NCBI RefSeq assembly: GCF_003264365.1
Contig: NZ_PYAK01000025.1
Span: 27,971 to 91,970, forward strand
DNA from: Micromonospora noduli
GTDB taxonomy: Bacteria > Actinomycetota > Actinomycetes > Mycobacteriales > Micromonosporaceae
Length of the DNA: 64,000 nucleotides
Direction of reading: 5' to 3'
Shown here: positions 1 through 9,607 of the stretch, in pieces
Position numbering within the stretch: the stretch's first letter is position 1
Layout of the letters: the number at the start of each line of letters is the position of its first letter
Translations under genes and position numbers: made by a program
Notes under the pieces: model-generated
What the model saw: only the letters and a program-made list of their open reading frames with translations
Told to the model about the DNA's origin: nothing
The model's database searches: none

Positions 1-121
1 CCAGGGTGACAAGCGCGAAGACGTAGACGAGGTCGAAGAAGAGCTCCAGGAACGCCGGACGCTCCAGGCCCGGGTCGGAGGGTGACGCCGCCGCGGCACC
101 GCCGTCCGTCGTCATCGACAT
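1..121 (-). CDS. LtrA family (low temperature requirement protein A) membrane protein, N-terminal fragment
   Basis: Only the first 40 codons are present; the gene runs off the left edge. After a short Ala/Ser/Asp-rich leader the translation reads FLELFFDLVYVFALVTL at residues 24-40, the start of the first membrane segment and the hallmark N-terminal motif of the LtrA family. The family consists of multi-pass membrane proteins of unclear biochemical role, first linked to growth of Listeria at low temperature. Two in-frame ATG codons (119-121 and 113-115) could serve as start and neither has a convincing ribosome binding site. The family call rests on this one motif, so it is good but not certain. 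Confidence 0.72.
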   Translation of the reverse strand, partial: MSMTTDGGAAAASPSDPGLERPAFLELFFDLVYVFALVTL

Positions 122-270
122 CGCGCTCCACCCGGTCCCCGCCGCACGCCCTCCGTGGGGACAATACGGGCAAGTCCGTCGCTGGGCCCGTCATCGGGGT
201 TCTTCCGGGCCGGATCCGCCGAGCCCGCCGGTGCTCGTCGCGGCGTCGCGGCGGATGCCGTCGCGGGCGG

Positions 271-912
271 TCAGCCCCGGGCGGCGAGGCGTCGACGGGC
301 CTTCTCCCGGATCGGCTCCGGCAGGTCCTCGGCGTCGAGCAGCCGCGGCAACAACTCCGGCTCCAGGCTGTTCGCCCGGAACACCTCGCCGATGGTGACA
401 CCGTGCGCCGGCCGGTCCACCACCTCGACCGGGTCGCCCGCGCCGACCTCCCCCTCGCGCAGCACCCGCAGGTAGGCCCCGGGCGACGCGCGGACGGTGA
501 ACCGCTTGATCAGATCCGGTATGCCCCAGAACCCGGCGAAGGTGGTGCAGGGGGTGCGCGGCTTGGTGACCTGGAGCAGGGCGGAGCCGACCTGCCACTG
601 CTCGCCAATCACGGCACCCGTCACGTCGACCGCGTAGGTGGTCAGGTTCTCGCCGAAGCCGCCGGGCGGTATGGCGCGGCCCAGGTCGGCCACCCACCAG
701 GCGGCGTCCTCCTCCGCGTAGGCGTAGACCGCCTGGTCCGGGCCACCGTGATGGGCCCGTTCGCCAATGAAGTCACCCGCCAGGCCGCCGGTGAGCACCA
801 AAACCGGGCCGTCGACCGGCCGCTTGTCGATGCCGCTGCGACCGCTCGCGTCGCCGGCCCACCCCGCCTCGGTCACGATGCCGAGGTTCACCGCTGCCAC
901 CCTGCCCGTCAT
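271..912 (-). CDS. MOSC domain-containing protein (YiiM-like)
   Basis: A 213-residue protein with the layout of YiiM-type MOSC proteins. The MOSC core shows HGGPDQAVYAY (55-65), GGFGENL (84-90) and the conserved cysteine C122 in TKPRTPC, followed by the C-terminal three-helix extension typical of YiiM. MOSC domains are sulfur-carrier or molybdenum-cofactor-binding modules; YiiM relatives reduce N-hydroxylated compounds together with a reductase, but no partner reductase is encoded next door. The ATG at 912 is favoured because a TAGGCT box lies 7 nt upstream with no ribosome binding site, which fits a leaderless transcript. Confidence 0.85.
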   Translation of the reverse strand: MTGRVAAVNLGIVTEAGWAGDASGRSGIDKRPVDGPVLVLTGGLAGDFIGERAHHGGPDQAVYAYAEEDAAWWVADLGRAIPPGGFGENLTTYAVDVTGAVIGEQWQVGSALLQVTKPRTPCTTFAGFWGIPDLIKRFTVRASPGAYLRVLREGEVGAGDPVEVVDRPAHGVTIGEVFRANSLEPELLPRLLDAEDLPEPIREKARRRLAARG

Positions 913-919
913 GACCGCC

Positions 920-925
920 AGCCTA
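920..925 (-). promoter_or_regulatory. -10 box for a probably leaderless MOSC transcript
   Basis: TAGGCT on the minus strand lies 7 nt before the ATG at 912, so transcription would begin at or next to the start codon. No Shine-Dalgarno sequence is present. TANNNT at this distance is the usual signature of leaderless genes in actinobacteria. Confidence 0.5.
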
Positions 926-996
926 GTTGGCGGTCCAACGCCGGCCAGCCCTCCCGGCCGCGGGTCAGGACCGCCGCCGGCCCTCGCGGCGCGGGG

Positions 997-1827
997 TCAG
1001 CCCTTGACGGCGCCGGCCACCAGGCCGGAGACCATCCGACGCTGCACCAGCAGGAAGAAGATGATGACCGGCAGGGTGAACAGGGTGGACGCGGCCATCA
1101 CCGGCCCCCAGTTGGTGTCGTCCCGACCGAAGAAGAAGGTCATCGCCACCGGCAGCGTGTAGCTGCCCTGGTCGTTGATGAACGTCAACGCGAAGATCAG
1201 CTCGTTCCACGCCGTGATGAAGGAGAAGATGCTGGTGGCCACCAGGCCGGGCGCGACCAGCGGGAAAAGCACCCGGCGGAAGATCTGGGCCCGGCTGGCC
1301 CCGTCGATCGCCGCCGCCTCCTCCAACTCCTTCGGCACCGCGGCGACGAAGCCGCGCAGCATCCAGACCGCGAACGGCAGCGAGAAACCGAGGTACGTGA
1401 GGATCAGGCTGGGCAGGGTGTTGTAGAGCCCGAGCCGTTGGATCATCAGGAACAGCGGGATGACCAACGCCTCCAGCGGGATCATCTGCACCACCAGCAG
1501 CATGATCAGGAAGCTGGTCCGCAGCTTGAAGCGGAACCGGGCCACCGCGGTCGCGGCGAGCAACGCCACCAGACCGCTGAGCACCACAGTGGAGACGGCT
1601 ACCAGCGCGCTGTTGAGGAAGAAGTCGAGGAAGCTGACGCCGGGGATCAGATTGCCGGTCAGGATCTCCCGGTAGTGCGCCAACGTCGGATGCGTCGGCA
1701 CCGGCTGCGGGGTGGCCGAGAAGATCTCGCTGCTCGGCTTCAGCGAGGTGGAGATCATCCAGTAGACCGGGAACGCCGCGAAGAGCGCGACCAGCAGCCC
1801 GGCGCCGTTGAGGGCGATCTTCTTCAC
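997..1827 (-). CDS. Carbohydrate ABC transporter permease (MalG type)
   Basis: A 276-residue inner-membrane permease of the MalG family with about six membrane segments and the cytoplasmic EAA loop at 169-190 (EEAAAIDGASRAQIFRR), which docks onto the ATPase. The true start is GTG at 1827, preceded by AGGAGG, and it overlaps the stop of the upstream permease gene as GTGA, so the two are translationally coupled. A longer frame reading back into the upstream gene is not real. With the two preceding genes it forms a CUT1-type importer for an oligosaccharide or related sugar; the substrate cannot be read from sequence. No ATPase follows, so a shared MsiK-like ATPase elsewhere is likely. Confidence 0.92.
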   Translation of the reverse strand: MKKIALNGAGLLVALFAAFPVYWMISTSLKPSSEIFSATPQPVPTHPTLAHYREILTGNLIPGVSFLDFFLNSALVAVSTVVLSGLVALLAATAVARFRFKLRTSFLIMLLVVQMIPLEALVIPLFLMIQRLGLYNTLPSLILTYLGFSLPFAVWMLRGFVAAVPKELEEAAAIDGASRAQIFRRVLFPLVAPGLVATSIFSFITAWNELIFALTFINDQGSYTLPVAMTFFFGRDDTNWGPVMAASTLFTLPVIIFFLLVQRRMVSGLVAGAVKG

Positions 1828-2810
1828 GATTCGTCCTCCTGCCTGAGCACCATCCGTACGTAGAAGCCGGTGACCACGAGCAGGATCAGCGTGAGGATCA
1901 CCGCGATGGCCGCGCCGAGCCCGTACTTGGGCGGCGGGGAGAAGGCTTCGGCGTACGAGTAGATGGCGAGCATGAACGTCGGCCGGTCCTGGGTGCCGCC
2001 GGCCAGTACGAACTGCTGAGTGAAGACCTTGAAGTCCCAGATCGTGGAGAGCACGATCAGGATCCCGAAGACCGGGCGCAGCAACGGGAAGGTGATCTTC
2101 CAGAAGACCCGCCACGGGCTGGCGCCGTCCACCCGGGCCGCCTCGTGCAGCTCACTCGGCACGCTCTTGAGACCGGCCAGCACGCTCACCGCGATGAACG
2201 GGAACGAGTGCCAGACCACCACCAGGGTGAGGATGGCGAAGAAGAGCAGCGGCGAGTTGAACCAGCCGTAGCCGGTCCAGTCGCTGCGCCCGAACAGGCT
2301 GTTCGAGAGCCCGTCCGGCAACGCGTTGAACAGCCAGGTGACCAGGCCACTCGTGTCGTCGAAGATCCACTTCCAGACGATGGTGCCGGTCAGCGCCGGC
2401 GTGGCCCAGGCGAGCATCACGCAGCTGGCCACGAATGTCGCCATCTTGCGACCGAGCCGGTTGAGCAGCAGCCCCACGAGCGTGCCGAGCACCATGGTGA
2501 GCAGCACGTTGGCCGCGGCGAACAGAACAGTGTTGCGCAGCACGGTCAGGAAGAACGGGTCGGAGAGGATGTCGACGTAGTTGCCGAACCCCACCCACGG
2601 CCACTCCCGATCGCCGCGCAGCTGCCGGACGCTGTTCAGCCGGTAGAAGGACATCACCACCACCTGGCCGAGCGGCCAGAGCAGCAGCACCCCGATGATC
2701 AGCAGGGCGGGCAGGAGCAGCAGGTAGGGCAGGCGGTCCACCCGGCGACGCCGCCGCGCGGGGTTCTCCCGCGCGGCGGCCGTCTCCGGGCTTTTTGTCT
2801 GGGAGCTCAC
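1824..2810 (-). CDS. Carbohydrate ABC transporter permease (MalF type)
   Basis: A 328-residue permease, partner of the downstream MalG-type protein. It has a charged cytoplasmic N-terminus (Arg-rich to about residue 27), six or so membrane segments and the EAA motif at 222-243 (LHEAARVDGASPWRVFWK). It overlaps the substrate-binding gene upstream (ATGA, 2807-2810) and the next permease downstream (GTGA), so the three are co-transcribed in the order binding protein, MalF, MalG. It sits in the cytoplasmic membrane and forms half of the translocation pore. Confidence 0.92.
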   Translation of the reverse strand: MSSQTKSPETAAARENPARRRRRVDRLPYLLLLPALLIIGVLLLWPLGQVVVMSFYRLNSVRQLRGDREWPWVGFGNYVDILSDPFFLTVLRNTVLFAAANVLLTMVLGTLVGLLLNRLGRKMATFVASCVMLAWATPALTGTIVWKWIFDDTSGLVTWLFNALPDGLSNSLFGRSDWTGYGWFNSPLLFFAILTLVVVWHSFPFIAVSVLAGLKSVPSELHEAARVDGASPWRVFWKITFPLLRPVFGILIVLSTIWDFKVFTQQFVLAGGTQDRPTFMLAIYSYAEAFSPPPKYGLGAAIAVILTLILLVVTGFYVRMVLRQEDES

Positions 2811-4090
2811 TTGCTGTTCAAAATGCCTTCCATCTCACCGGCCGCATCGGCGGTAGCCTTCTCGACCGTCTTCTGACCCTTCATGACCGAGCTGTTCATC
2901 GCCTGGGTCACCGTCTTCGTCCGGCTGACCTCCACCCACTTCGGGGTGAGCGGCGTGAGCTTGGTGTTCTGCATGGTGGTGGCGAACGCCGCCATCACCT
3001 TGTCGTTCGCGTACGCGTCACCGGAGACCAGGTCCTTGTAGACCGGGAAGAAGCCGAGGCTGCTCGCGAAGCTCTGCGCGTTCTTCTTGTTGAGCAGCAC
3101 GGTCAGGTAGTCCCAGGCCAGGTCCTGCCGCTCGCTGTCCTTCCAGATCGCCACGTCCGAGCCGCCCGCGAAACCAGGCGCCGCCTTGCCGTCCGGGCCG
3201 GGGATCGGGAACGTACCCCAGACCTTCTCGATCTCGGGGTTGTCCTTCTTGATGGCGCCCTGCTGCCAGCTACCGGCGAAGGCCATCGCGGCCTTGCCGG
3301 TGGCGAACTGGGTGCGCGCGTCGATCTCGTTCCAGCCCGCCGCCGCCGGCGGGGCAACCTTGTGCACGGTCACCAGATCGGTCCAGAACTTGACGGCCCG
3401 CTGCGCCTCGGGCGTGGTGTAGCCGGACTTCCAGGTGCCGCCCTGGTTGCTGGCGATCTCGCCGCCGGCACCCCAGAGGAAGGAGTAGAAGGGCAGCTCG
3501 GAGTTGCCGGGCAGGGCGATGCCGTAGGTGCCCTTCTTCTTCGCCTGCACAGCCTTGGCCACCGTGACCAGGTCGTCCCAGGTCTTCGGGGGCTGCACGC
3601 CGGCCTCGGCGAACCAGTCGGTGCGGTAGTAGATCGCTCGCACACCGGCGTACCAGGGCACGCCGTACTGCTTGCCGTCGAGCTGCGCGTTGCGCACCAG
3701 GTCGGGCAGCAGATCCTTGCCGTCGGCCCAGCCGCCCATCCGACCACTCACGTCGGCGAGCGCCTCCTGGGCGGCCCAACCCTGAGTCTCGGTGTTGCCC
3801 AGCTCGGTGATGTCCGGCCCTTCCCCGCCGGCGAGCGCCGCCTGGAACTTCTTGGGCGCCTCCAGCCAGGGGATGTACTGCACGACCACATCGGTGTCGG
3901 GGTGCTTCTGGCGGAACTCGGCCTCGACCCCGTCGAGGAAGGAGTTCTGCGCGTCCCCGCCCTCGCCCATCATCCAGACCGTGAGCTTGCTGTCGTCAGC
4001 CGCATCGTCGGAGCCTCCACAGCCGGTCAGCACCATCGCGGCCGAGGCCACCATGGCGGTGACCGGGGCCAGCCGCTTCCACCTGTTCAC
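2807..4090 (-). CDS. Extracellular sugar-binding lipoprotein of an ABC importer
   Basis: A 427-residue type 1 extracellular solute-binding protein. The N-terminus is a lipoprotein signal: basic MNRWKR, a hydrophobic stretch, then the lipobox LTGC with C24 as the lipidated residue, followed by an acidic linker. The mature part has the usual two-lobed binding-protein features (WMMGEGGD near residue 40, PWYAGVRAIYYR in the middle). The start is GTG, preceded by GAGGGGAG. It is the first gene of the importer operon. No LacI- or ROK-type regulator is adjacent, and the 250 bases upstream must carry the promoter. Ligand unknown; a carbohydrate is inferred from the permease family. Confidence 0.92.
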   Translation of the reverse strand: MNRWKRLAPVTAMVASAAMVLTGCGGSDDAADDSKLTVWMMGEGGDAQNSFLDGVEAEFRQKHPDTDVVVQYIPWLEAPKKFQAALAGGEGPDITELGNTETQGWAAQEALADVSGRMGGWADGKDLLPDLVRNAQLDGKQYGVPWYAGVRAIYYRTDWFAEAGVQPPKTWDDLVTVAKAVQAKKKGTYGIALPGNSELPFYSFLWGAGGEIASNQGGTWKSGYTTPEAQRAVKFWTDLVTVHKVAPPAAAGWNEIDARTQFATGKAAMAFAGSWQQGAIKKDNPEIEKVWGTFPIPGPDGKAAPGFAGGSDVAIWKDSERQDLAWDYLTVLLNKKNAQSFASSLGFFPVYKDLVSGDAYANDKVMAAFATTMQNTKLTPLTPKWVEVSRTKTVTQAMNSSVMKGQKTVEKATADAAGEMEGILNSK

Positions 4091-4255
4091 GCCACTTCTC
4101 CCCTCGCGCCGCCTGGAACTAACCTTCTCCGCCGCACCCTAGTACGGAGAATTCCTTTACGACAGTGGGCAGGACTGGCCGAAGCGTGGCGACCGTACCG
4201 CAGCGGCCCGACGACCGGCACTCCAACATCCGGCCAAAGTTGGGCCTTCCAACAC

Positions 4256-4290
4256 GAAAGAGCGCCCGGCTCTCCGCCGGGCGCTCTTTC
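4256..4290 (-). terminator. Intrinsic terminator downstream of the first GlsB-like gene
   Basis: A perfect 15-bp stem (4256-4270 with 4276-4290) rich in GC, closing a 5-nt loop and ending in CTCTTTC on the minus strand. It lies 52 nt past the stop of the gene at 4342-4626 and separates it from the ABC operon promoter. Confidence 0.75.
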
Positions 4291-4341
4291 CAGTCGTGCT
4301 GTCCTACCAGTGGTGCTGTGTCGCCAGATGATGCCGGGTCG

Positions 4342-4626
4342 TTATCGGGTGACGCTGCGGCGGCGACCCACACCGGCCACCAGCGCGACAGCGATCGCGG
4401 CCACCACGACCTGCACCAGCAGCTCGGCCCAGTCGATACCGCTCGTCTCGGTCGCGATGCCGATGGCCCGCGCCAGGACGGTGCCCAGCAGCGCGGCACC
4501 GACACCGATCAGCAGGTGCAGCCAGATCGGCATGTTCTGCCGGCCCGGGACGACCAGGCGGCCGAGCGCGCCGACGATGAGACCAACAACGATCGCAGTG
4601 ATGATGCCCCACACGGTGAGCTCCAC
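4342..4626 (-). CDS. GlsB/YeaQ/YmgE family stress-associated membrane protein, copy 1
   Basis: A 94-residue protein with three hydrophobic segments and the family signature GLIVGALGRLVVPGRQNMPIW. This family, also called transglycosylase-associated, is small, membrane-embedded and often induced by stress; its molecular role is not established. It is nearly identical to the protein at 5147-5431, differing at only a handful of positions, and the two genes plus about 110 nt of upstream sequence look like a tandem duplication. The GTG at 4626 is chosen over the GTG six bases upstream because it matches the start of the second copy and has AAGGAGG at proper spacing. Confidence 0.88.
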   Translation of the reverse strand: MELTVWGIITAIVVGLIVGALGRLVVPGRQNMPIWLHLLIGVGAALLGTVLARAIGIATETSGIDWAELLVQVVVAAIAVALVAGVGRRRSVTR

Positions 4627-4787
4627 GGCCACCCTCCTTCAAGAATGTCTGACACACGGTGCGTGTGCTTCCTGTCGTGACCGTTAATTGCCCTACCCAC
4701 CGAAAATCCAAACCGACTTCAATCACCAAACGATCACGACTTGGTCGACAGGAACAGGTTCCACCGCGGTCCCACCAGCCCCTCAGG

Positions 4788-4820
4788 CCACCCCGGCCAC
4801 CCCGGCCACCCCGGCCGCCG
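4788..4820. repeat. 9-bp tandem repeat (CCACCCCGG), about 3.5 copies
   Basis: Three near-perfect 9-bp units plus a partial variant directly precede the longer 8-bp array. Both arrays share the CCACC and CGG cores, suggesting one evolved from the other. Confidence 0.8.
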
Positions 4821-4822
4821 AG

Positions 4823-4926
4823 CCACCGGGCCACCGGGCCACCGGGCCGCCGGGCCACCGGGCCACCGGGCCACCGGGCCACCGGGCCACCGGGCCACCG
4901 GGCCACCGGGCCACCGGGCCACCGGG
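4823..4926. repeat. 8-bp minisatellite (CCACCGGG), 13 copies
   Basis: Thirteen contiguous 8-bp units, 12 identical and one (the fourth) with A changed to G, fill 104 bases. Because 8 is not a multiple of 3, all three frames give the same 8-residue peptide repeat, which creates spurious open frames on both strands. There are no spacers, so this is not a CRISPR array. It lies between the duplicated GlsB-like genes, upstream of copy 1. Confidence 0.92.
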
Positions 4927-5071
4927 CATGATCAACACGAGGTCATTGAATCCGCGGTATTGGACCCACCGGGACACCGCGACATCACCAAAACCGAGTC
5001 GATCACCGCGATCCAGCCCCGCCGGAGACGTCGAGCGGGAGGCGGCGACGTCCGTTGCGGCAGGCAGAACG

Positions 5072-5109
5072 CCGATGGGCGCCCGGCCTGCCGGCCGGGC
5101 GCCCATCGG
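5072..5109 (-). terminator. Strong intrinsic terminator downstream of GlsB-like copy 2
   Basis: A perfect 17-bp GC-rich stem (5072-5088 with 5093-5109) with a 4-nt TGCC loop, 37 nt past the stop of the gene at 5147-5431. No clear U-tract follows, as is common in high-GC actinobacteria. Confidence 0.72.
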
Positions 5110-5146
5110 AGGTGTCGCGGTGGTACGAGTTGATGCTGTGGTGGTG

Positions 5147-5431
5147 TTACCGGGTCACGCGGCGGCGGCCACCCACACCGGCCACCAGCGCGACAGCGAT
5201 CGCGGCCACCACGACCTGCACCAGCAGCTCGCCCCAGTCGATACCGCTCGTCTCGGTCGCGATGCCGATGGCCCGCGCCAGGACGGTGCCCAGCAGGGCC
5301 GCGCCGATACCGATCAGCATGTGCAGCCAGATCGGCATGTTCTGCCGGCCCGGGACGACCAGCCGGCCGAGCGCGCCGACGATGAGACCGACAACGATCG
5401 CAGTGATGATGCCCCACACGGTGAACTCCAC
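5147..5431 (-). CDS. GlsB/YeaQ/YmgE family stress-associated membrane protein, copy 2
   Basis: A 94-residue paralogue of the protein at 4342-4626 with the same three hydrophobic segments and the GALGRLVVPGRQNMPIW core; differences include F for L at residue 3, M for L in the second segment and a GGRRRVTR tail. GTG start at 5431 with AAGGAGGG at normal spacing. It sits in the cytoplasmic membrane. Two nearly identical neighbours with separate terminators suggest a recent duplication that may raise dosage. General stress induction is known for the family, not shown here. Confidence 0.88.
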   Translation of the reverse strand: MEFTVWGIITAIVVGLIVGALGRLVVPGRQNMPIWLHMLIGIGAALLGTVLARAIGIATETSGIDWGELLVQVVVAAIAVALVAGVGGRRRVTR

Positions 5432-5751
5432 GGTCGCCCTCCTTCAAAGAATGTCTGACACACGAGTTGTGTGCTTCCTGTCGTGACGGCTAAGTGCCCG
5501 ACCCACCGAAAGCCCAAACCGACTCACCTCAATCGACAACGCCAGCCGTCAATGTTTCGGCGGTGCGTCGGTTGACACGTGAGTACGTCCACACAGGTAG
5601 GAGCCCACTTCGTCGATCCATCGGCCCCACAACAGCGACAAAAAATTTTCGGCACCCGGTGGTCACAATCCCCGCAACGGGGCACTCGAGGCGTCCGGAA
5701 ACGCGACGCGCCCGGGTGCGGATGGCACCCGGGCGCGTACGGCGGCGCGAA
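5432..5751. other. 320-base intergenic region upstream of GlsB-like copy 2
   Basis: Contains the duplicated leader/promoter block of copy 2 (to about 5540), an A/T patch (AAAAAATTTT, 5640-5649) unusual for this genome, and the lepA terminator at 5706-5738. No coding region is supported. Confidence 0.6.
5706..5738 (-). terminator. Terminator downstream of lepA
   Basis: A perfect 14-bp stem (5706-5719 with 5725-5738), GC-rich, 5-nt loop, 13 nt past the lepA stop codon on the minus strand. Confidence 0.72.
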
Positions 5752-7671
<1,920 letters not shown>

Positions 7672-7745
7672 CGCCGACCCCCTCTATGTTCCCACGCCGC
7701 CGGGGTGCGCCCACTGCGCGGGCGATGGAACGGCCCGAGGACCCC

Positions 7746-8282
7746 TCACTCCATCGGCGGCTCGACGAAGAGCGCGGCCAGTCGGGGCAGCCGGCGACGC
7801 GCCTCGTCCTCGTCGTCGAAGTCCCAGAAGTCGTTGAGATCCGGCGTCCGCACCGGGTCGCGGTCCGCCGGCAGTTCGGTCGCGGTGGCCTTGCGGTACG
7901 CGTCCCAGGGCACCGAGAGCATCTGCTCGGCGGAGAACTCCTCGCCGCTGAGCGAGGCCGCCCGCACCTGGGGCAGTTCGGCCAGCGAGTCCGGTTCGGC
8001 GACCGCGCGGGCGAAGACGGCCCGACCCTGGGTCATCAGCCAGCCCCGGAAGTGTTCGAAGCCGTCGGCCGAGGCGCCACCGTTGATCAGGTACGCCGCA
8101 CCCCACAGATCCGCCTTGTGCGAGGCGGCCAGCACCCGCGTCTGGTGCCGCGCGTACCCGATGATGTCCTCCGGGTCGCGCTCGGCGAGCAACGCCACGG
8201 CCCGTGCGGCGACCGGGCCGGGCTCACCCCCGCCGCCGGCCCGCGCCTCGTCGATCAGCTGCCAGAAGTCCTCGGTCCTCAT
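7746..8282 (-). CDS. DUF4240 domain-containing protein
   Basis: A 178-residue soluble protein beginning MRTEDFWQLIDEA, the characteristic opening of DUF4240, followed by the conserved helical part with YARHQTRVLAASHKADLWGAAYLINGG and the acidic WDFDDEDEARRRLPRL tail. The biochemical function of the family is unknown; members are scattered in actinobacteria and often stand alone. The start at 8282 is used because the conserved motif begins there; longer frames upstream are antisense to the divergent phosphotransferase gene 61 bases away. Confidence 0.82.
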   Translation of the reverse strand: MRTEDFWQLIDEARAGGGGEPGPVAARAVALLAERDPEDIIGYARHQTRVLAASHKADLWGAAYLINGGASADGFEHFRGWLMTQGRAVFARAVAEPDSLAELPQVRAASLSGEEFSAEQMLSVPWDAYRKATATELPADRDPVRTPDLNDFWDFDDEDEARRRLPRLAALFVEPPME

Positions 8283-8343
8283 GGCTTGGCAGTCTGGCAG
8301 TGTCGCCGTGCGTCGCGCACGTACCCCGGGGCAGCATGGTGGG

Positions 8344-9330
8344 ATGTCCCCTCCCCTGCTGCCGCCGGTGCCGTACCACGCGAGCGCCCTGCGCCCGTCG
8401 TGGCCGGCGTTACCGGCGGCGCTGCGGGCCGCGGTCACCGAACGGCTCGGCGCGCCGGTGGTCACCGCCCGGGTCGCGGGCGCGGGCTTCACCCGCGGCT
8501 TTGCCGCCGTGCTCGACACCGCCGACGGAGGTCGGGCCTTCGTCAAGGCCGCACCCGCCGCCGAGCAACCGCATCTGGTCGACTGGTACGCCCGAGAGGC
8601 CGCGATCCTCGACCGGCTGCCGGCCGACCTGCCGGCGCCCCGCCCCCGGTGGACCCTCTCCGCAGCCGGCTGGTTCGTGCTCTGCACCGACGCCGTCGAC
8701 GGGCACACCCCAAACCTGCCCTGGGTGCCCGCCGAGTTGGACGCCACCCTCGCCGGGTACGCGCAGGTCGCCGCCGCCCTGGCCGACCCGCCGGCCGAGC
8801 TGACCGCGCTCGGTCTGCCGCACCTGGCCGACCTGGCCCGGTCGGACATCCTCTGGTGGGAGGAGGTCGCCGCCGGTCGGGAGCCGACCCCACCACTGCC
8901 CGCGCCACTGCTGGGCCGGCTGCCCGAGCTGGTGGAGTTGGAATCCCTCCTACCCCGGTACGCCGCCGGCGCGACGAGCCTGATCCACGGCGACCTGCGG
9001 GTCGACAACGTGCTGATCGACTCGGACGGCCGGGCCTGGTTCTGCGACTGGACCTGGGTCTGCTCCGGGCCGGCCTGGTTCGACCTGGCCGGCCTGCTGC
9101 TCACCGCGTACGCCAGCGGGCTGGACGCGGACCGGCTCTTCGCCGCGCACCCCGCCACCGCCGGCGCGCCCCCGGACGCGCTGGACGCGACCCTGGCCGC
9201 GTTGGCCGGCTACTACCTCACCGGCGCTGCGGCGGCACCGCCGACGGCCTCGCCGCACCTGCCCGCCCACCAGCGGTGGAGCGGCGAGCAGTCGCTCGAC
9301 TGGCTGGCCCGCCGCCAGGGCTGGCAGTGA
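8344..9330 (+). CDS. Aminoglycoside phosphotransferase (APH)-fold protein
   Basis: A 328-residue protein kinase-like phosphotransferase. It shows an N-lobe nucleotide-binding segment with a conserved lysine (GRAFVKAAP near residue 63), the catalytic loop LIHGDLRVDNVL near 212-224 (Brenner motif HGDxxxxN) and the metal-binding acidic motif near 233 (WFCDWTW). This fold includes antibiotic kinases as well as many housekeeping sugar, choline or peptide kinases; nothing here singles out an antibiotic, so resistance should not be assumed. The ATG at 8344 gives the normal family length. It diverges from the DUF4240 gene and is followed by a 31-bp tandem repeat. Confidence 0.85.
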   Translation: MSPPLLPPVPYHASALRPSWPALPAALRAAVTERLGAPVVTARVAGAGFTRGFAAVLDTADGGRAFVKAAPAAEQPHLVDWYAREAAILDRLPADLPAPRPRWTLSAAGWFVLCTDAVDGHTPNLPWVPAELDATLAGYAQVAAALADPPAELTALGLPHLADLARSDILWWEEVAAGREPTPPLPAPLLGRLPELVELESLLPRYAAGATSLIHGDLRVDNVLIDSDGRAWFCDWTWVCSGPAWFDLAGLLLTAYASGLDADRLFAAHPATAGAPPDALDATLAALAGYYLTGAAAAPPTASPHLPAHQRWSGEQSLDWLARRQGWQ

Positions 9331-9391
9331 CGCGGGCCGGTCTGGGGCGGGCTGGCGGTAACGCGGGCTGACCTGGGGCGGGCTGGCGGTG
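9330..9391. repeat. 31-bp direct tandem repeat, two copies
   Basis: Copies 9330-9360 and 9361-9391 match at 27 of 31 positions (core CTGGGGCGGGCTGGCGGT). The first begins at the last base of the phosphotransferase stop codon. Role unknown. Confidence 0.75.
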
Positions 9392-9540
9392 CGGCGGACC
9401 GGCCTGCCGCCGCGCTGGCGGTGAGCCGCCGCCGTGTTCGAGGGCGTAACCTGGTCCCCGACGGGCCGGGTCCGTCCGCGCGAAGGCCGAGCCGTTTTGG
9501 CTCGTCCCCGGCGACCTGGTAACCTGGCTCTTCGCGCAGC

Positions 9541-9560
9541 GATGACGCACGTTCGTCATC
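9541..9560. promoter_or_regulatory. Inverted repeat in the rpsT leader
   Basis: GATGACG and CGTCATC flank a 6-nt CACGTT loop, 48 nt upstream of the rpsT start. It could be a leader hairpin for S20 autoregulation or a protein site; nothing here distinguishes them. Confidence 0.35.
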
Positions 9561-9607
9561 ACGCGCAATAAGCTGACCAACCCGAGCTATCAAGACGAGG
9601 CTGTCGC

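Larger units (their letters stand above)
4627..5146. other. 520-base intergenic region between the two GlsB-like genes
   Basis: No gene is supported here. It holds the leader and putative promoter of copy 1 (4627-4740), the 9-bp and 8-bp tandem arrays (4788-4926), about 145 bases without recognisable structure, and the terminator of copy 2 (5072-5109). Open frames across the arrays encode only repeat peptides. Confidence 0.7.
4342..5540. repeat. Tandem duplication of a GlsB-like gene with its leader (about 4342-4735 and 5147-5540)
   Basis: The two arms carry the same gene, ribosome binding site (AAGGAGGG), a leader with a small hairpin formed by CACAC/GTGTG, and a conserved upstream block reading GGTTTGG...TCGGTGGGT on the minus strand. 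Coding parts are about nine-tenths identical; upstream parts are similar with small indels. Copies are separated by the minisatellite and a strong terminator. Confidence 0.8.

Noticed and set aside
997..2115. Extended 372-codon version of the MalG-type permease
   Set aside because: The extra N-terminus is out-of-frame reading of the MalF gene; the GTG at 1827 with AGGAGG is the true start.
4823..4926. Possible CRISPR array
   Set aside because: Units are contiguous 8-mers with no spacers and no cas genes are nearby.
4659..5106. Open frames encoding GHRATGPP-type collagen-like repeats on both strands
   Set aside because: They arise from the 8-bp minisatellite, which gives the same peptide in every frame; no ribosome binding site or conserved protein.
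8344..9330. Aminoglycoside resistance gene
   Set aside because: Only the general APH fold is visible; no resistance-enzyme signature or mobile context.
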